A DNA stretch of 64,000 nt from contig PWMQ01000101.1 of assembly GCA_003558125.1 (NCBI GenBank), positions 1-64,000 on the forward strand. Direction: 5' to 3'. Below are positions 53,409 to 61,052 of the stretch, in pieces. Position 1 is the first letter of the stretch; each line of letters starts with the position of its first letter. The position numbers and the translations under genes were made by a program. Below the pieces are notes generated by a model. It worked only from the letters and a program-made list of their open reading frames with translations. It did no database searches and was not told the DNA's origin. The DNA comes from Natronospira sp. GTDB lineage: Bacteria; Pseudomonadota; Gammaproteobacteria; Natronospirales; Natronospiraceae.

Positions 53409-53506
53409 GAGTGCTGAGTGCTGAGTGCTGAGTGCTGAGTGCTGAGGCGGGGAATGTCGCTCCCGCCGGGAGTTACTCAGTACTCAGCACCCAGCACTCA
53501 GTACTA
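53409..53506. repeat. Heptanucleotide tandem repeat with an inverted counterpart
   Basis: Five copies of GAGTGCT run from 53409 to 53443. After a 31-bp spacer, 53475-53506 contains the inverse pattern (ACTCAGTACTCAGCAC then CAGCACTCAGTACT). The two arms can pair into a long hairpin, just after the fabA stop on the minus strand. It may help end fabA transcription and protect its mRNA, but there is no T-run. The tandem part can change in copy number. Confidence 0.85.
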
Positions 53507-53509
53507 AAT

Positions 53510-54025
53510 TCAGACCTCGTCGGCGCCGAACAGCCCCACGCGGAGGTTCTTGGCGGTATAGATGACTTCACCGTCCACGCTCATCTGGCCATCGGCGATG
53601 GCCATCTTGAGGCCACGGCGAATTACTCGCTTCATGTCGATGCGGTATTCGACCTGCTTCGCCTCGGGCATCACCTGGCCGGTGAACTTCACCTCACCCA
53701 CGCCAAGGGCACGGCCCCGACCGGGGTTGCCTTCCCAGACCAGATAAAAGCCCACCAGCTGCCACAGGGCGTCCAGGCCGAGGCAGCCGGGCATGACCGG
53801 GTCGTCCTTGAAGTGGCATTGGAAGAACCAGAGGTCCGGTTTGATGTTCAGGGTCGCGCGGATGATGCCCTTGCCATATTCCCCGCCCTCGTCACGGATC
53901 TCGTCGATCCGGTCGAACATGAGCATGGGCGGAAGGGGGAGGCGGCCGTTGCCCGGCCCGAACATTTTTCCTTCAGCACATTCAATGAGCTGGTCGTAAT
54001 CAAGACTATTGGGGCGATTGCTCAT
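53510..54025 (-). CDS. fabA: 3-hydroxydecanoyl-ACP dehydratase/isomerase
   Basis: A 171-residue FabA. ATG at 54025 is chosen; a GTG three codons upstream is in frame. The catalytic His is at 71 ([17 protein letters not shown]) and Asp at 85 (GLDALWQL), equal to His70 and Asp84 of E. coli FabA. It dehydrates 3-hydroxydecanoyl-ACP and isomerises the product to the cis-3 form, the entry to unsaturated fatty acids without oxygen. Its usual partner fabB is not in the window. Its position between ubiU and nsrR and an Fnr-like box upstream suggest oxygen-linked control, which is weakly supported. Confidence 0.95.
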   Translation of the reverse strand: MSNRPNSLDYDQLIECAEGKMFGPGNGRLPLPPMLMFDRIDEIRDEGGEYGKGIIRATLNIKPDLWFFQCHFKDDPVMPGCLGLDALWQLVGFYLVWEGNPGRGRALGVGEVKFTGQVMPEAKQVEYRIDMKRVIRRGLKMAIADGQMSVDGEVIYTAKNLRVGLFGADEV

Positions 54026-54095
54026 GGGTCTCACTCTTAATTAGGGCGGCGGCTATGGTCGCCAAATCTGGCCACCGCGTCAATTCCGGCTGGCC

Positions 54096-54109
54096 TTGAT
54101 GAAGATCAT
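54096..54109. promoter_or_regulatory. Fnr/Dnr-like box upstream of fabA
   Basis: TTGATGAAGATCAT matches the consensus in 9 of 10 positions. It lies 70 bp before the fabA start and 33 bp after the nsrR stop. No good -10 was found at the distance seen in the other promoters, so a chance match cannot be excluded. Confidence 0.45.
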
Positions 54110-54142
54110 GGTTCCCTGGGTGGCCAGGGCCCAGACTCGGCC

Positions 54143-54547
54143 TCAGCGCTTGTCGTAGGCCGTGGTGGCGTCTGCCAGCGTCATTTCATCCAGGTGGCTG
54201 AGGAAATGCTGCATGGCTTCCGCCAATGCATTACGCAGGCGACAGCGATCCAGCAGGGGGCATCTGGGCTCGGTGCAATTGACCGGCTGCAGTACCGGTT
54301 CGAATTCTCGCACGATTCGGCCGATCCGGATCTCCTCCGGCCGCCGGGCCAGCACCAGGCCACCATTGCGTCCGCGCACGCTGGTGACATGTCCCAGGTG
54401 ATTGAGCCGCGCCACGATTTTGCGCAGGTGATGCCAGGAAACGGACAGCTCCCGGGCAGCAGTACTGGCGGACAGTCGCTCACCGGGTCGCTCGGCGAGC
54501 AGCATGAGCAGTCGCAGGGCGAAATCGGTCTGTTTGGTCAGTTGCAT
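54143..54547 (-). CDS. nsrR: Nitric-oxide-sensing repressor, Rrf2 family
   Basis: A 134-residue Rrf2-family regulator. The winged helix is at 1-60 (MQLTKQTDFALRLLMLLAERPGERLSASTAARELSVSWHHLRKIVARLNHLGHV). Cysteines at 91, 96 and 102 (NCTEPRCPLLDRC) are at exactly the positions of the cluster ligands of E. coli NsrR, so it should hold a NO-sensitive Fe-S cluster. It is divergent from nnrS with 32 bp between the starts. The short gap suggests that NsrR represses nnrS and itself through a site overlapping both promoters. Confidence 0.93.
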   Translation of the reverse strand: MQLTKQTDFALRLLMLLAERPGERLSASTAARELSVSWHHLRKIVARLNHLGHVTSVRGRNGGLVLARRPEEIRIGRIVREFEPVLQPVNCTEPRCPLLDRCRLRNALAEAMQHFLSHLDEMTLADATTAYDKR

Positions 54548-54579
54548 TTGGATTCCTACTTGGGTTGAGGAAACAGCCT

Positions 54580-55773
54580 ATGAGCAGCGTCAGATTTTCC
54601 CTCGAGGCGCAACGAGCCCGGTGGCCGGTGGTGCTTCAGCAGCCTTTCCGGCTTTTTTTCCTGGCAGCCGCGTGGTTCGCCGTCTTCCATGGGGCCCTGT
54701 GGGGCGGCATGTTGGCCAGCGGCAGCATGGTCATTGAGGGGAATCCTTTCCTCTGGCACGGCTATCACATGGTCTTCGGGTTTGCTGTGGCGATCGTGAT
54801 CGGCTTCCTATTGACGGCGGCCGCCAACTGGATTGGCAAGCCCGTTTCCCCGCCGGCACTCACGTTGGGCTTGTTTCTGGCCTGGTGCGTCGCGCGGCTC
54901 GGGGGTTTCCTGCCGGATTTGCTGCCCTGGGCCCTGGTTACGTTGGCAGATGCTGTTGCCCTGTGGGGAGCATGCATTGCCCTGGGGGTGGCGCTGCTGC
55001 GGGCAGGAAATCGCCGAAACTACCTCTTCATTGCGGTGTTGGCCGCGCTGGCGCTGGCTGCCACGGCCTGTTTCCTGGCCGTTACGGGGATCATATCGGA
55101 TATTCGCTTTGCACTCATGCGCATCGGCCTGGATCTGATGTTGCTGCTGATGGTGATCATGGGGCAGCGAATTATTCCCTTCTTCACCGAACGGCGCTTG
55201 CCGCATCTGGGGGTCCGGCGGTCACCGCTGCTGATGCTGCTGACACCGATGGTGGTGGCGGCCGGCCTGCTGGCCAATTACCTCGGTTGGCCCATGCCGG
55301 CCATGGCCCTGATGCTCTCCGCCGCCGTGCTTCTGCTGGTTCACATGACCCTGTGGCGAAGCTGGGGCAGTTGGCCGGAACCCATGCTCTGGATTCTCCA
55401 TCTGGGTTATCTGTGGCTGGCTCTGGCGCTGGTGCTACGTGCCGGCAGTCTGGGTTTCGGCTGGATGCCTTATTCCACCGCCGGTCACGCGGTCAGCGTC
55501 GGCGCCCTGGGAGCGCTGGGCCTGGGCATGCTGGCCAGGGTGTCGCTGGGCCATACCGGGCGGATGATTCAGGCCAAGCCCTGGATCGTCCTGGCCTTCG
55601 TGCTGGTTTCCCTGGCGGCGGTATTTCGGCTCATGACCGGCTTTCCCATCGGACTGCTCATGCAATGGCTATTCGGGCTCTCGGCCCTGAGCTGGATTCT
55701 GGCCTGGCTGATCTTCGCCATCAGCTACGCCCCCATCCTCACCGGCCCCCGCGCCGACGGTCAGCCGGGCTAA
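54580..55773 (+). CDS. nnrS: NnrS family membrane protein
   Basis: A 397-residue inner membrane protein with twelve hydrophobic helices; ATG at 54580 is preceded by TGAGGA. The NnrS fold starts PVVLQQPFRLFFLAAAWFAVFHGALWGGM, and HGYHMVFGFAVAIVIGFLLTAAANWIG, MGQRIIPFFTERRL, YSTAGHAVSVGALGALGLGMLARVSLGHTGR carry the conserved His residues thought to bind heme and copper. NnrS relieves NO stress in denitrifiers. It is divergent from nsrR, its likely repressor. No nor or nir genes are present, so NO may come from outside or from nitrite chemistry. Confidence 0.92.
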   Translation: MSSVRFSLEAQRARWPVVLQQPFRLFFLAAAWFAVFHGALWGGMLASGSMVIEGNPFLWHGYHMVFGFAVAIVIGFLLTAAANWIGKPVSPPALTLGLFLAWCVARLGGFLPDLLPWALVTLADAVALWGACIALGVALLRAGNRRNYLFIAVLAALALAATACFLAVTGIISDIRFALMRIGLDLMLLLMVIMGQRIIPFFTERRLPHLGVRRSPLLMLLTPMVVAAGLLANYLGWPMPAMALMLSAAVLLLVHMTLWRSWGSWPEPMLWILHLGYLWLALALVLRAGSLGFGWMPYSTAGHAVSVGALGALGLGMLARVSLGHTGRMIQAKPWIVLAFVLVSLAAVFRLMTGFPIGLLMQWLFGLSALSWILAWLIFAISYAPILTGPRADGQPG

Positions 55774-55816
55774 ACCCGGGGCAAGCAGGGAAGAGCCTCA
55801 CGCCAAGACGTGAAGA

Positions 55817-56005
55817 AATTCAAAAGATGGCCTCGCGCAGAGGGCGCCAAGAACGCAAAGAAAAAGCATTCTATGCTGTAGTTGCTGCCAGGCTTTCAGA
55901 CCCCCAGCCAAAAGACGGAATTTCTTGGCGATCTTGGCGCCCTCCGCGCGAGGCAATGGTTTTCTTCGCGTCTTGGCGTCTTTGCGCGAGGCCATCTTTT
56001 GAATT
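55817..56005. repeat. Composite inverted repeats between nnrS and the hydroxyproline epimerase gene
   Basis: A 22-bp perfect inverted repeat has arms 55817-55838 and 55984-56005 (arm starts AATTCAAAAGATGG). Inside it, 55830-55852 pairs with 55932-55954 with one mismatch. The left arm thus can pair with either of two right-hand partners. The DNA is rich in CTTGGCG/CGCCAAG words. It sits between converging genes and contains no convincing gene. Confidence 0.85.
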
Positions 56006-56016
56006 CGGTGCCAGGC

Positions 56017-57018
56017 TTATCGGACCTCGAAGCCGCGCCAGAAGGGATCGTCGTCGTCGACGAAGAGGGTATTGTGACCCGTGACCCGGGCCCAGCCTTC
56101 CACGCTGGGGATGATGGCCTCGTGTTGTCCCACCTGCGTACGGCCCTCCACCCGTCCCCGAAAGAGACTGCCGATGATGCTTTCATGGACGAAATCCTCG
56201 CCATCACCCAGGCGGCCGCGGGCTGCCAGCTGAGCCATGCGGGCGCTGGTGCCGGTGCCGCAGGGGGAGCGGTCAATGGCCCGTTCGCCGTAGAAAACCG
56301 CGTTGCGGGCCTGGGCTTCAGGGTTTCGGGGGGCATCCGTCCACATGGTGTGCGTCACGCCCCGCACCGTGGGGTCATCCGGATGGACGCAATCCAACGC
56401 TTCATGGGCGGCCTGGCGGACCTTTGGTGACAGGTGGAGGATGTCATCCGCGCTTATTCCGTCCAGCCCGGGCCAGTTGGTCTGTGGTTCGACGATGGCA
56501 AAGAAATTCCCACCGTAGGCGACGTCGATGGTCAGTTCTCCCAAGCCTGCCACATTGATCGATACATCACGATGGGCCAAAAAGCTGGCCACATTTCTGA
56601 TTCGCACGCTGCGGACACGATCATCGTCCATCTGGTACTCGATATGGACCTGTCCGGCGGGTACGTCCAGGATTGCCTTGCCCGGAATTTTTGGCTGCAG
56701 CAGACCTGCCTCAATGGCCGCCGTGACGGTACCAATGGTGCCGTGGCCGCACATGGGCAGGCAGCCGCTGGTCTCAATGAAAAGGATGGCGGCATCGGCG
56801 TCGTCCGAGCAAGGCGGCAACAGCAGTGAACCGGACATCACCGAATGGCCCCGGGGTTCGTACATCAGCGATTGGCGGATCCAGTCATGGTGAGCGAGGA
56901 AATCCTGGCGCTTCTCGCTCATGGTTTCACCGCGCAGCTTCGGGTAACCGCTGGTGACAAGGCGAACTGGATTGCCGCAGGTATGGGCATCAATGCAGAA
57001 AAAAGTCCCAAGTCTCAT
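56017..57018 (-). CDS. 4-hydroxyproline 2-epimerase (proline racemase family)
   Basis: A 333-residue protein from ATG at 57018. The frame is open far upstream, but that part is the shadow of the FAD gene on the other strand. MRLGTFFCIDAHTCGNPVRLV is the family start. The two catalytic cysteines are C90 (CLPMCGHGTIG) and C253 (RSPCGTGTSARMAQLA). Cys at the first site and CGTGTS at the second fit the hydroxyproline epimerase group, not the dehydratases that have Thr or Ser. It converts trans-4-hydroxy-L-proline to the cis-D isomer. The gene is divergent from the FAD enzyme with a 114-bp gap. Confidence 0.9.
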   Translation of the reverse strand: MRLGTFFCIDAHTCGNPVRLVTSGYPKLRGETMSEKRQDFLAHHDWIRQSLMYEPRGHSVMSGSLLLPPCSDDADAAILFIETSGCLPMCGHGTIGTVTAAIEAGLLQPKIPGKAILDVPAGQVHIEYQMDDDRVRSVRIRNVASFLAHRDVSINVAGLGELTIDVAYGGNFFAIVEPQTNWPGLDGISADDILHLSPKVRQAAHEALDCVHPDDPTVRGVTHTMWTDAPRNPEAQARNAVFYGERAIDRSPCGTGTSARMAQLAARGRLGDGEDFVHESIIGSLFRGRVEGRTQVGQHEAIIPSVEGWARVTGHNTLFVDDDDPFWRGFEVR

Positions 57019-57132
57019 GTTGCAGTGCTTCCCGGCTCGGTATGGATGGCTCAAGTCAGGTAGGATTACAGCTGTCGGCGAGGCGGGCAAGCCGTACATC
57101 CGTTCTTCCCCAGAATAACCACGAACAAGGCA

Positions 57133-58407
57133 ATGACTGAATCCACTATAGACACCGATTTCCTCGTTATCGGTGGTGGCATTGTCGGTGTCACGGCAGC
57201 CTTTGAACTGCAGGCTGCCGGTCGACAGGTGCTGCTGATCGACCGAGAGGCTCCCGGTGCGGGGGCATCCCGAGGTAACGCCGGCCATTTTGCCACCGAG
57301 CAGATCTTCCCCATTGCCGATGCCTCCATTCTCTGGCAGGTCCCCAAGTTGCTGCTTGACCCCCTCGGGCCGCTGGCCATCGACTGGCGCTATGCGCACC
57401 GCATTACTCCCTGGTTGCTGCGTTTCCTCTGGAACATGCGTTCCAGCCAGGTTCGGCGGACCACGGAGGGATTGGCGGCCCTGAGCGGGGGCAGCCTGGG
57501 TGCCTGGCGGGAGTTGCTGGGGCGAACCGGGGGCATGTCTCTGATCCGCAGCCAGGAATCGCTGACGGTGTTCGAGAAAAAGGGCACGGCCCGCAAGCTT
57601 GAACGAGGGATGAAACAAATGCAGGCGCATGGCGTGCCTGTTTCCCTCATTGATGGTGCTGAGGCGAGAGAGCGGGTGCCGGCCCTGGGTGAGCGTGTGC
57701 GTGGGGCGCTGCACTTTACCGCGACCGGGCATGTCACCGATCCCTTGGCCGTACTCGAGCATATCTGGACCCATTGCCTTCAGAACGGGATTGATTACCG
57801 GCAGGCCGAAGGCAGGGCGGTCCGGTTCACCGATGACGGCGTCCATGTTGAGACCGACCAGGGTGTGATCAATGCCCGCCAGGTCTTGATTGCCTGCGGT
57901 GCCCATTCCCGGCCCCTGGTCCATCAGGCAACGGGGCTGAAACCGCCGCTGGATACCGAGCGTGGCTACCATTTGATGCTGCCCGCCGAAGGTGAACGGC
58001 TGCCTATGGCCATTGCCTCGGCGGAACGGCGTTTCATCATGACGCCCATGTCCGGGGGCCTGCGTCTGGCCGGCACGGTGGAGTTTGGGGGGCTGGAACG
58101 CCCGGCCAACTGGCGTCGCGCCTGGGTTCTGCGTGAGCACGCCAATGCCTTGCTGGCGTCGTCCCTGGCGGATAGCGAGGCTGAGCCCTGGATGGGCTTC
58201 CGGCCGACCTTGCCCGATTGCCTGCCGGTCATCGACCGGCTTGGGCCCGGCGGACGGCTCTTGCTGGCTTTCGGCCACCATCACCTCGGTTTGACCCAGT
58301 CCGCCTTTACCGCCCGTATTGTCACGGCGCTGGCCAATGAGGCCGAGCCCCCGATTCCAGTTGACCCTTATCGTCTGTCCCGCTTCGGCAAGCCCAAAGC
58401 GCTGTAA
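57133..58407 (+). CDS. FAD-dependent D-amino-acid (D-hydroxyproline) dehydrogenase
   Basis: A 424-residue DAO-family flavoprotein. The FAD-binding Rossmann motif VIGGGIVGVTAAFELQ begins at residue 12, and the second FAD contact is DREAPGAGASRGNAGHFATEQIFP. The C-terminal half has the substrate domain, with GMSPM-like MTPMSGGLRLAGTVEF and the closing FAD-binding GRLLLAFGHHHLGLTQS. It probably oxidises cis-4-hydroxy-D-proline to pyrroline-4-hydroxy-2-carboxylate. The epimerase diverges on one side and the DapA-like deaminase follows after 15 bp, so the substrate is set by context. No signal peptide is present. Confidence 0.9.
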   Translation: MTESTIDTDFLVIGGGIVGVTAAFELQAAGRQVLLIDREAPGAGASRGNAGHFATEQIFPIADASILWQVPKLLLDPLGPLAIDWRYAHRITPWLLRFLWNMRSSQVRRTTEGLAALSGGSLGAWRELLGRTGGMSLIRSQESLTVFEKKGTARKLERGMKQMQAHGVPVSLIDGAEARERVPALGERVRGALHFTATGHVTDPLAVLEHIWTHCLQNGIDYRQAEGRAVRFTDDGVHVETDQGVINARQVLIACGAHSRPLVHQATGLKPPLDTERGYHLMLPAEGERLPMAIASAERRFIMTPMSGGLRLAGTVEFGGLERPANWRRAWVLREHANALLASSLADSEAEPWMGFRPTLPDCLPVIDRLGPGGRLLLAFGHHHLGLTQSAFTARIVTALANEAEPPIPVDPYRLSRFGKPKAL

Positions 58408-58422
58408 GTTGGAGGAGGCACC

Positions 58423-59310
58423 ATGACCCTGAAAGGCCTGTTCACCCCCATCGTGACCCCCTTCGACGCCAGCGGGGCGCTCAATCTGACTGCGGTGGAT
58501 GCCATTGTCGAAGCCCAGCTGGAAGCCGGAGCGAGTGGGCTGATCGCCTGTGGTACCACCGGCGAGTACTACACTCTGGATGAGTCCGAACGCCAGGCCC
58601 TGATCGAGCGGGTGGTTCGGCAGGTGAATGGTCGTGTCAGCGTCCTGGCCGGCATCAATGCCCTCAATACCCGCGAGGGCGAATTGCGGGCCCGCCAGGC
58701 CCGGGACCTGGGTTGTGATGGCCTGATGATGTCACCCCCCGCCTACAGCCTCCCCGAGCAGCATGAGATCCTCGCGCACTTCAAGGCTGTCGCCGCGGCC
58801 ACGGCGCTGCCCCTGGTGCTCTACGATTTCCCGGTGCGGGCCGGGGTACAGATTGAGGTGGATACCGTGCTGGCCTTGTCCGAGGTGGACAATATCGTCG
58901 GGATCAAGGAGAGCAGTGGTGATTTCAGCCGACTGCTGGCCCTGCGCGATCAATGCCCCTCTGATTTTCAGCTGATCTGCGGCTGTGATGACCAGGCCGC
59001 CGATCACCTCTGGTGGGGCGCGCGTGCCTGGATCAGCGGTTCGGCCAATGTCTTCCCCGCCGAACAGGCCGCCATGCTGGCGGCGGCCGAGCGGCAAGAT
59101 TTCGAGTCCGTTCGGGCCGGCATGGCAGCCATGATGCCGATCATCCGGGACATGGAAGGCGGGGGCTACAACCAGAAAGCCAAGCTGGGGACGCGCGTGC
59201 GCCTCGGCATCGAGGCCGGGGATGTTCGTCAGCCTCTGCTGCCCTTGAGTCGGAGAGAAGTCGAGGAATTTCAGTCACTTATTGCAGGTTTTGATAAAAG
59301 CACTTCTTGA
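58423..59310 (+). CDS. DapA-family lyase, probable pyrroline-4-hydroxy-2-carboxylate deaminase
   Basis: A 295-residue member of the DHDPS/N-acetylneuraminate lyase family. MTLKGLFTPIVTPFDASGALNL starts the barrel, ASGLIACGTTGEYYTL is the first phosphate-like loop, LVLYDFPVRAG carries the catalytic Tyr and VGIKESSGDFSRL the Schiff-base Lys. In hydroxyproline clusters such proteins deaminate pyrroline-4-hydroxy-2-carboxylate to 2-oxoglutarate semialdehyde. The semialdehyde dehydrogenase that would finish the pathway is not in the window. It starts 15 bp after the FAD enzyme with GGAGGAGG as ribosome site. Confidence 0.9.
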   Translation: MTLKGLFTPIVTPFDASGALNLTAVDAIVEAQLEAGASGLIACGTTGEYYTLDESERQALIERVVRQVNGRVSVLAGINALNTREGELRARQARDLGCDGLMMSPPAYSLPEQHEILAHFKAVAAATALPLVLYDFPVRAGVQIEVDTVLALSEVDNIVGIKESSGDFSRLLALRDQCPSDFQLICGCDDQAADHLWWGARAWISGSANVFPAEQAAMLAAAERQDFESVRAGMAAMMPIIRDMEGGGYNQKAKLGTRVRLGIEAGDVRQPLLPLSRREVEEFQSLIAGFDKSTS

Positions 59311-59348
59311 GTAAAGTTTCAGGACATTTTTCCAAGCTGAGGAATTTG

Positions 59349-59376
59349 TTGACTTTTTGCTTTCTGCGGCTATTCT
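59349..59376 (+). promoter_or_regulatory. Sigma-70 promoter for the small gene at 59433
   Basis: TTGACT (59349-59354) and TATTCT (59371-59376) are spaced by 16 bp, 56 bp before the start codon. Both hexamers are close to consensus. Confidence 0.6.
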
Positions 59377-59432
59377 GGGGTTGTCAGCCCAATTAACCCT
59401 GGATCAAACCGTAGTGGGTAAAGGAGTGAGGC

Positions 59433-59630
59433 ATGGACCTGAATCAATTCGTCGACCGTTTGCTGGAGCGTTTCTCCGGTCCCATCTCCCAGCAGGTATT
59501 CATCCGCATTCAGAGCGACCCGGTCCTCATGCGGGAGTATTTTGCCCTGGTAAAGGCGCACGGGGTGAGCGAGGTCAATGGCTTCATCGCCGATCGCATC
59601 CGTGAAAACCTGGAAAGCCAGGCGGCGTAG
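59433..59630 (+). CDS. Small conserved-looking protein of unknown function
   Basis: A 65-residue soluble helical protein (MDLNQFVDRLLERFSG...FIADRIRENLESQAA). A strong ribosome site (AAAGGAGTGAGG) and a good promoter support it. The helix-loop-helix pattern and amphipathic N-terminus suggest a dimer or a small binding partner. I do not recognise a family. The gene stands alone between the hydroxyproline operon and nadA and is followed by a REP unit and a terminator. Confidence 0.7.
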   Translation: MDLNQFVDRLLERFSGPISQQVFIRIQSDPVLMREYFALVKAHGVSEVNGFIADRIRENLESQAA

Positions 59631-59684
59631 CCGGCCGAAGGCCGCCAGGATAAAGGAGCAAAATCCGGGCCTCAGGGTGGCACC

Positions 59685-59707
59685 GTGGGAGCGGATTTAT
59701 CCGCGAT
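59685..59707 (+). repeat. REP-like unit, single copy F
   Basis: One forward 23-bp unit with core GAGCGGATTTATCCGC and a GTGG start instead of GTAG. It lies 55 bp after the small gene's stop and just before a terminator. Confidence 0.8.
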
Positions 59708-59744
59708 AACAATCCTTCTTCTGGCACGCCGCCCGCCAATTGAA

Positions 59745-59770
59745 AAAGCCCTGCCAACTGGCAGGGCTTT
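59745..59770. terminator. Bidirectional rho-independent terminator
   Basis: An 11-bp stem (AAAGCCCTGCC at 59745-59755, GGCAGGGCTTT at 59760-59770) with loop AACT, followed by CTTTT on the plus strand and preceded by AA. It serves the small gene on the plus strand and nadA on the minus strand. Confidence 0.9.
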
Positions 59771-59825
59771 CTTTTGTGGCTGGGTCTTCTCGCCCCTAAC
59801 CCCTCACTCCTGACCCCTTACCCCA

Positions 59826-60854
59826 TCAGGCCGCTTTCTTCCGGCCGACGTCGAGCATCCGCTGCAGCGAATCCCGCGCCCCGGCGATGACGGTGTCGGG
59901 AACGGTAACCTCGGGCGCCATGTTTTCCAGCGCTTCGAGGATCTTGGGCAGGGTGATGCGCTGCATATGGGGGCACAGGTTGCAGGGGCGGATGAAGTCC
60001 TTTTCCGGATGCTCGGCCGAGACGTTGTCGCTCATGGAGCACTCGGTGATCATCACCACCTGCTTCGCGGTCGTCTCCTCCAGATGCTTGATCATGTGGC
60101 CGGTGGAGCCCACATAATCGGCCGCCTTGAGTACATCCTGAGGACACTCCGGGTGGGCCAGAACATAGACGCCCGGGTGCTGGCGGCGATAGGTTTCGAT
60201 CTCCTCGCCGGTGAAGCGCTCGTGAACCTCGCAGGAGCCCTCGTAGAGGATCACTTCCACATCGGTCTGGGAGGCGACCCATTGGCCCAGGTACTTGTCG
60301 GGGGCAAAGATCACCCGGTCGGTACCCAGTGATTCCACGATTTCCACGGCATTGGAGGAGGTGCAGCAGATATCCGCCTCGGCCTTGACCTCCGCCGAGG
60401 TATTCACATAGACCACCACGGGAACACCGGGATAGCGCTCCTTGAGGAGCCGTACATCCGCGCCGGTGATGCCCTCGGCCAGGGAACAGCCGGCATCCAT
60501 GTCCGGGAGCAGGACCGTTTTCTCCGGCGCCAGAATCTTGGAGGTTTCGGCCATGAAGTGCACGCCGCACTGGACGATGACATCAGCATCCACTTCGGCG
60601 GCATCCCGGGCCAGACCCAGGGAATCACCGGTGATGTCGGCCACGCCGTAAAAGATGTCCGGCGTCTGGTAGTTATGGGCCAGGATCACGGCGTTGCGTT
60701 CTTTCTTCAACTCGTTGATCCGGGCGATATAGGGGGCATGGACCGCCCATTCCACTTCGGGAATGACATGGCGGACCTTCTCGTAGGCCGGCCGCAGGCT
60801 CTCGAGCAGGGCCGGTGTCACTTCTGGCAGGGGCTTTTTCGCACTCACTCGCAT
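59826..60854 (-). CDS. nadA: Quinolinate synthase
   Basis: A 342-residue NadA. ATG at 60854 (MRVSAKKPLPEVTPALLESL) is chosen; a longer in-frame start would overlap the promoter. Three cluster-ligand cysteines lie in VIVQCGVHFM, HPECPQDV and PCNLCPHMQ, the pattern of the 4Fe-4S enzyme that joins iminoaspartate and dihydroxyacetone phosphate for NAD synthesis. ILAHNYQTPDIF, CCTSSNAVEIVESLG and GSTGHMIKHLEE are other family motifs. nadB and nadC are not nearby. A perfect Fnr/Dnr box lies upstream. The bidirectional terminator at 59745 follows. Confidence 0.95.
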   Translation of the reverse strand: MRVSAKKPLPEVTPALLESLRPAYEKVRHVIPEVEWAVHAPYIARINELKKERNAVILAHNYQTPDIFYGVADITGDSLGLARDAAEVDADVIVQCGVHFMAETSKILAPEKTVLLPDMDAGCSLAEGITGADVRLLKERYPGVPVVVYVNTSAEVKAEADICCTSSNAVEIVESLGTDRVIFAPDKYLGQWVASQTDVEVILYEGSCEVHERFTGEEIETYRRQHPGVYVLAHPECPQDVLKAADYVGSTGHMIKHLEETTAKQVVMITECSMSDNVSAEHPEKDFIRPCNLCPHMQRITLPKILEALENMAPEVTVPDTVIAGARDSLQRMLDVGRKKAA

Positions 60855-60910
60855 TGTCCCGATGGTCTGGATTTCAGCCGGGGATTTTACACCATTCCGC
60901 AGCTTTTCTG

Positions 60911-60952
60911 ATTCTTCCTTGTTCCCGGGGCCGCTGCATTGATCCGCATCAA
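60911..60952 (-). promoter_or_regulatory. Fnr/Dnr-type promoter of nadA
   Basis: TTGATCCGCATCAA (60939-60952) is a perfect consensus. On the minus strand a -10-like AAGAAT (60916-60911) lies 22 bp away, again placing the box centre near -41.5. The nadA start codon is 57 bp beyond the -10. Confidence 0.7.
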
Positions 60953-61052
60953 TTTCCAGCTGGCCCAAAGGTATCAGCCTCTCCTTCTATCAGGTCGGAC
61001 AGCGGAATGCCCGAATCATTCAATAGTATGGGGGCGCTTGTGCGCGCTGTGG

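Noticed and set aside
53409-53443. CRISPR or other adaptive repeat suggested by tandem GAGTGCT units.
   Set aside because: The units are only 7 bp and directly adjacent without spacers.
56017-58284. A 755-codon open frame on the minus strand that includes the epimerase.
   Set aside because: Only the part below 57018 resembles proline racemase family proteins. The upstream 420 codons lie opposite the FAD dehydrogenase gene and read like its shadow. ATG at 57018 matches the family start.
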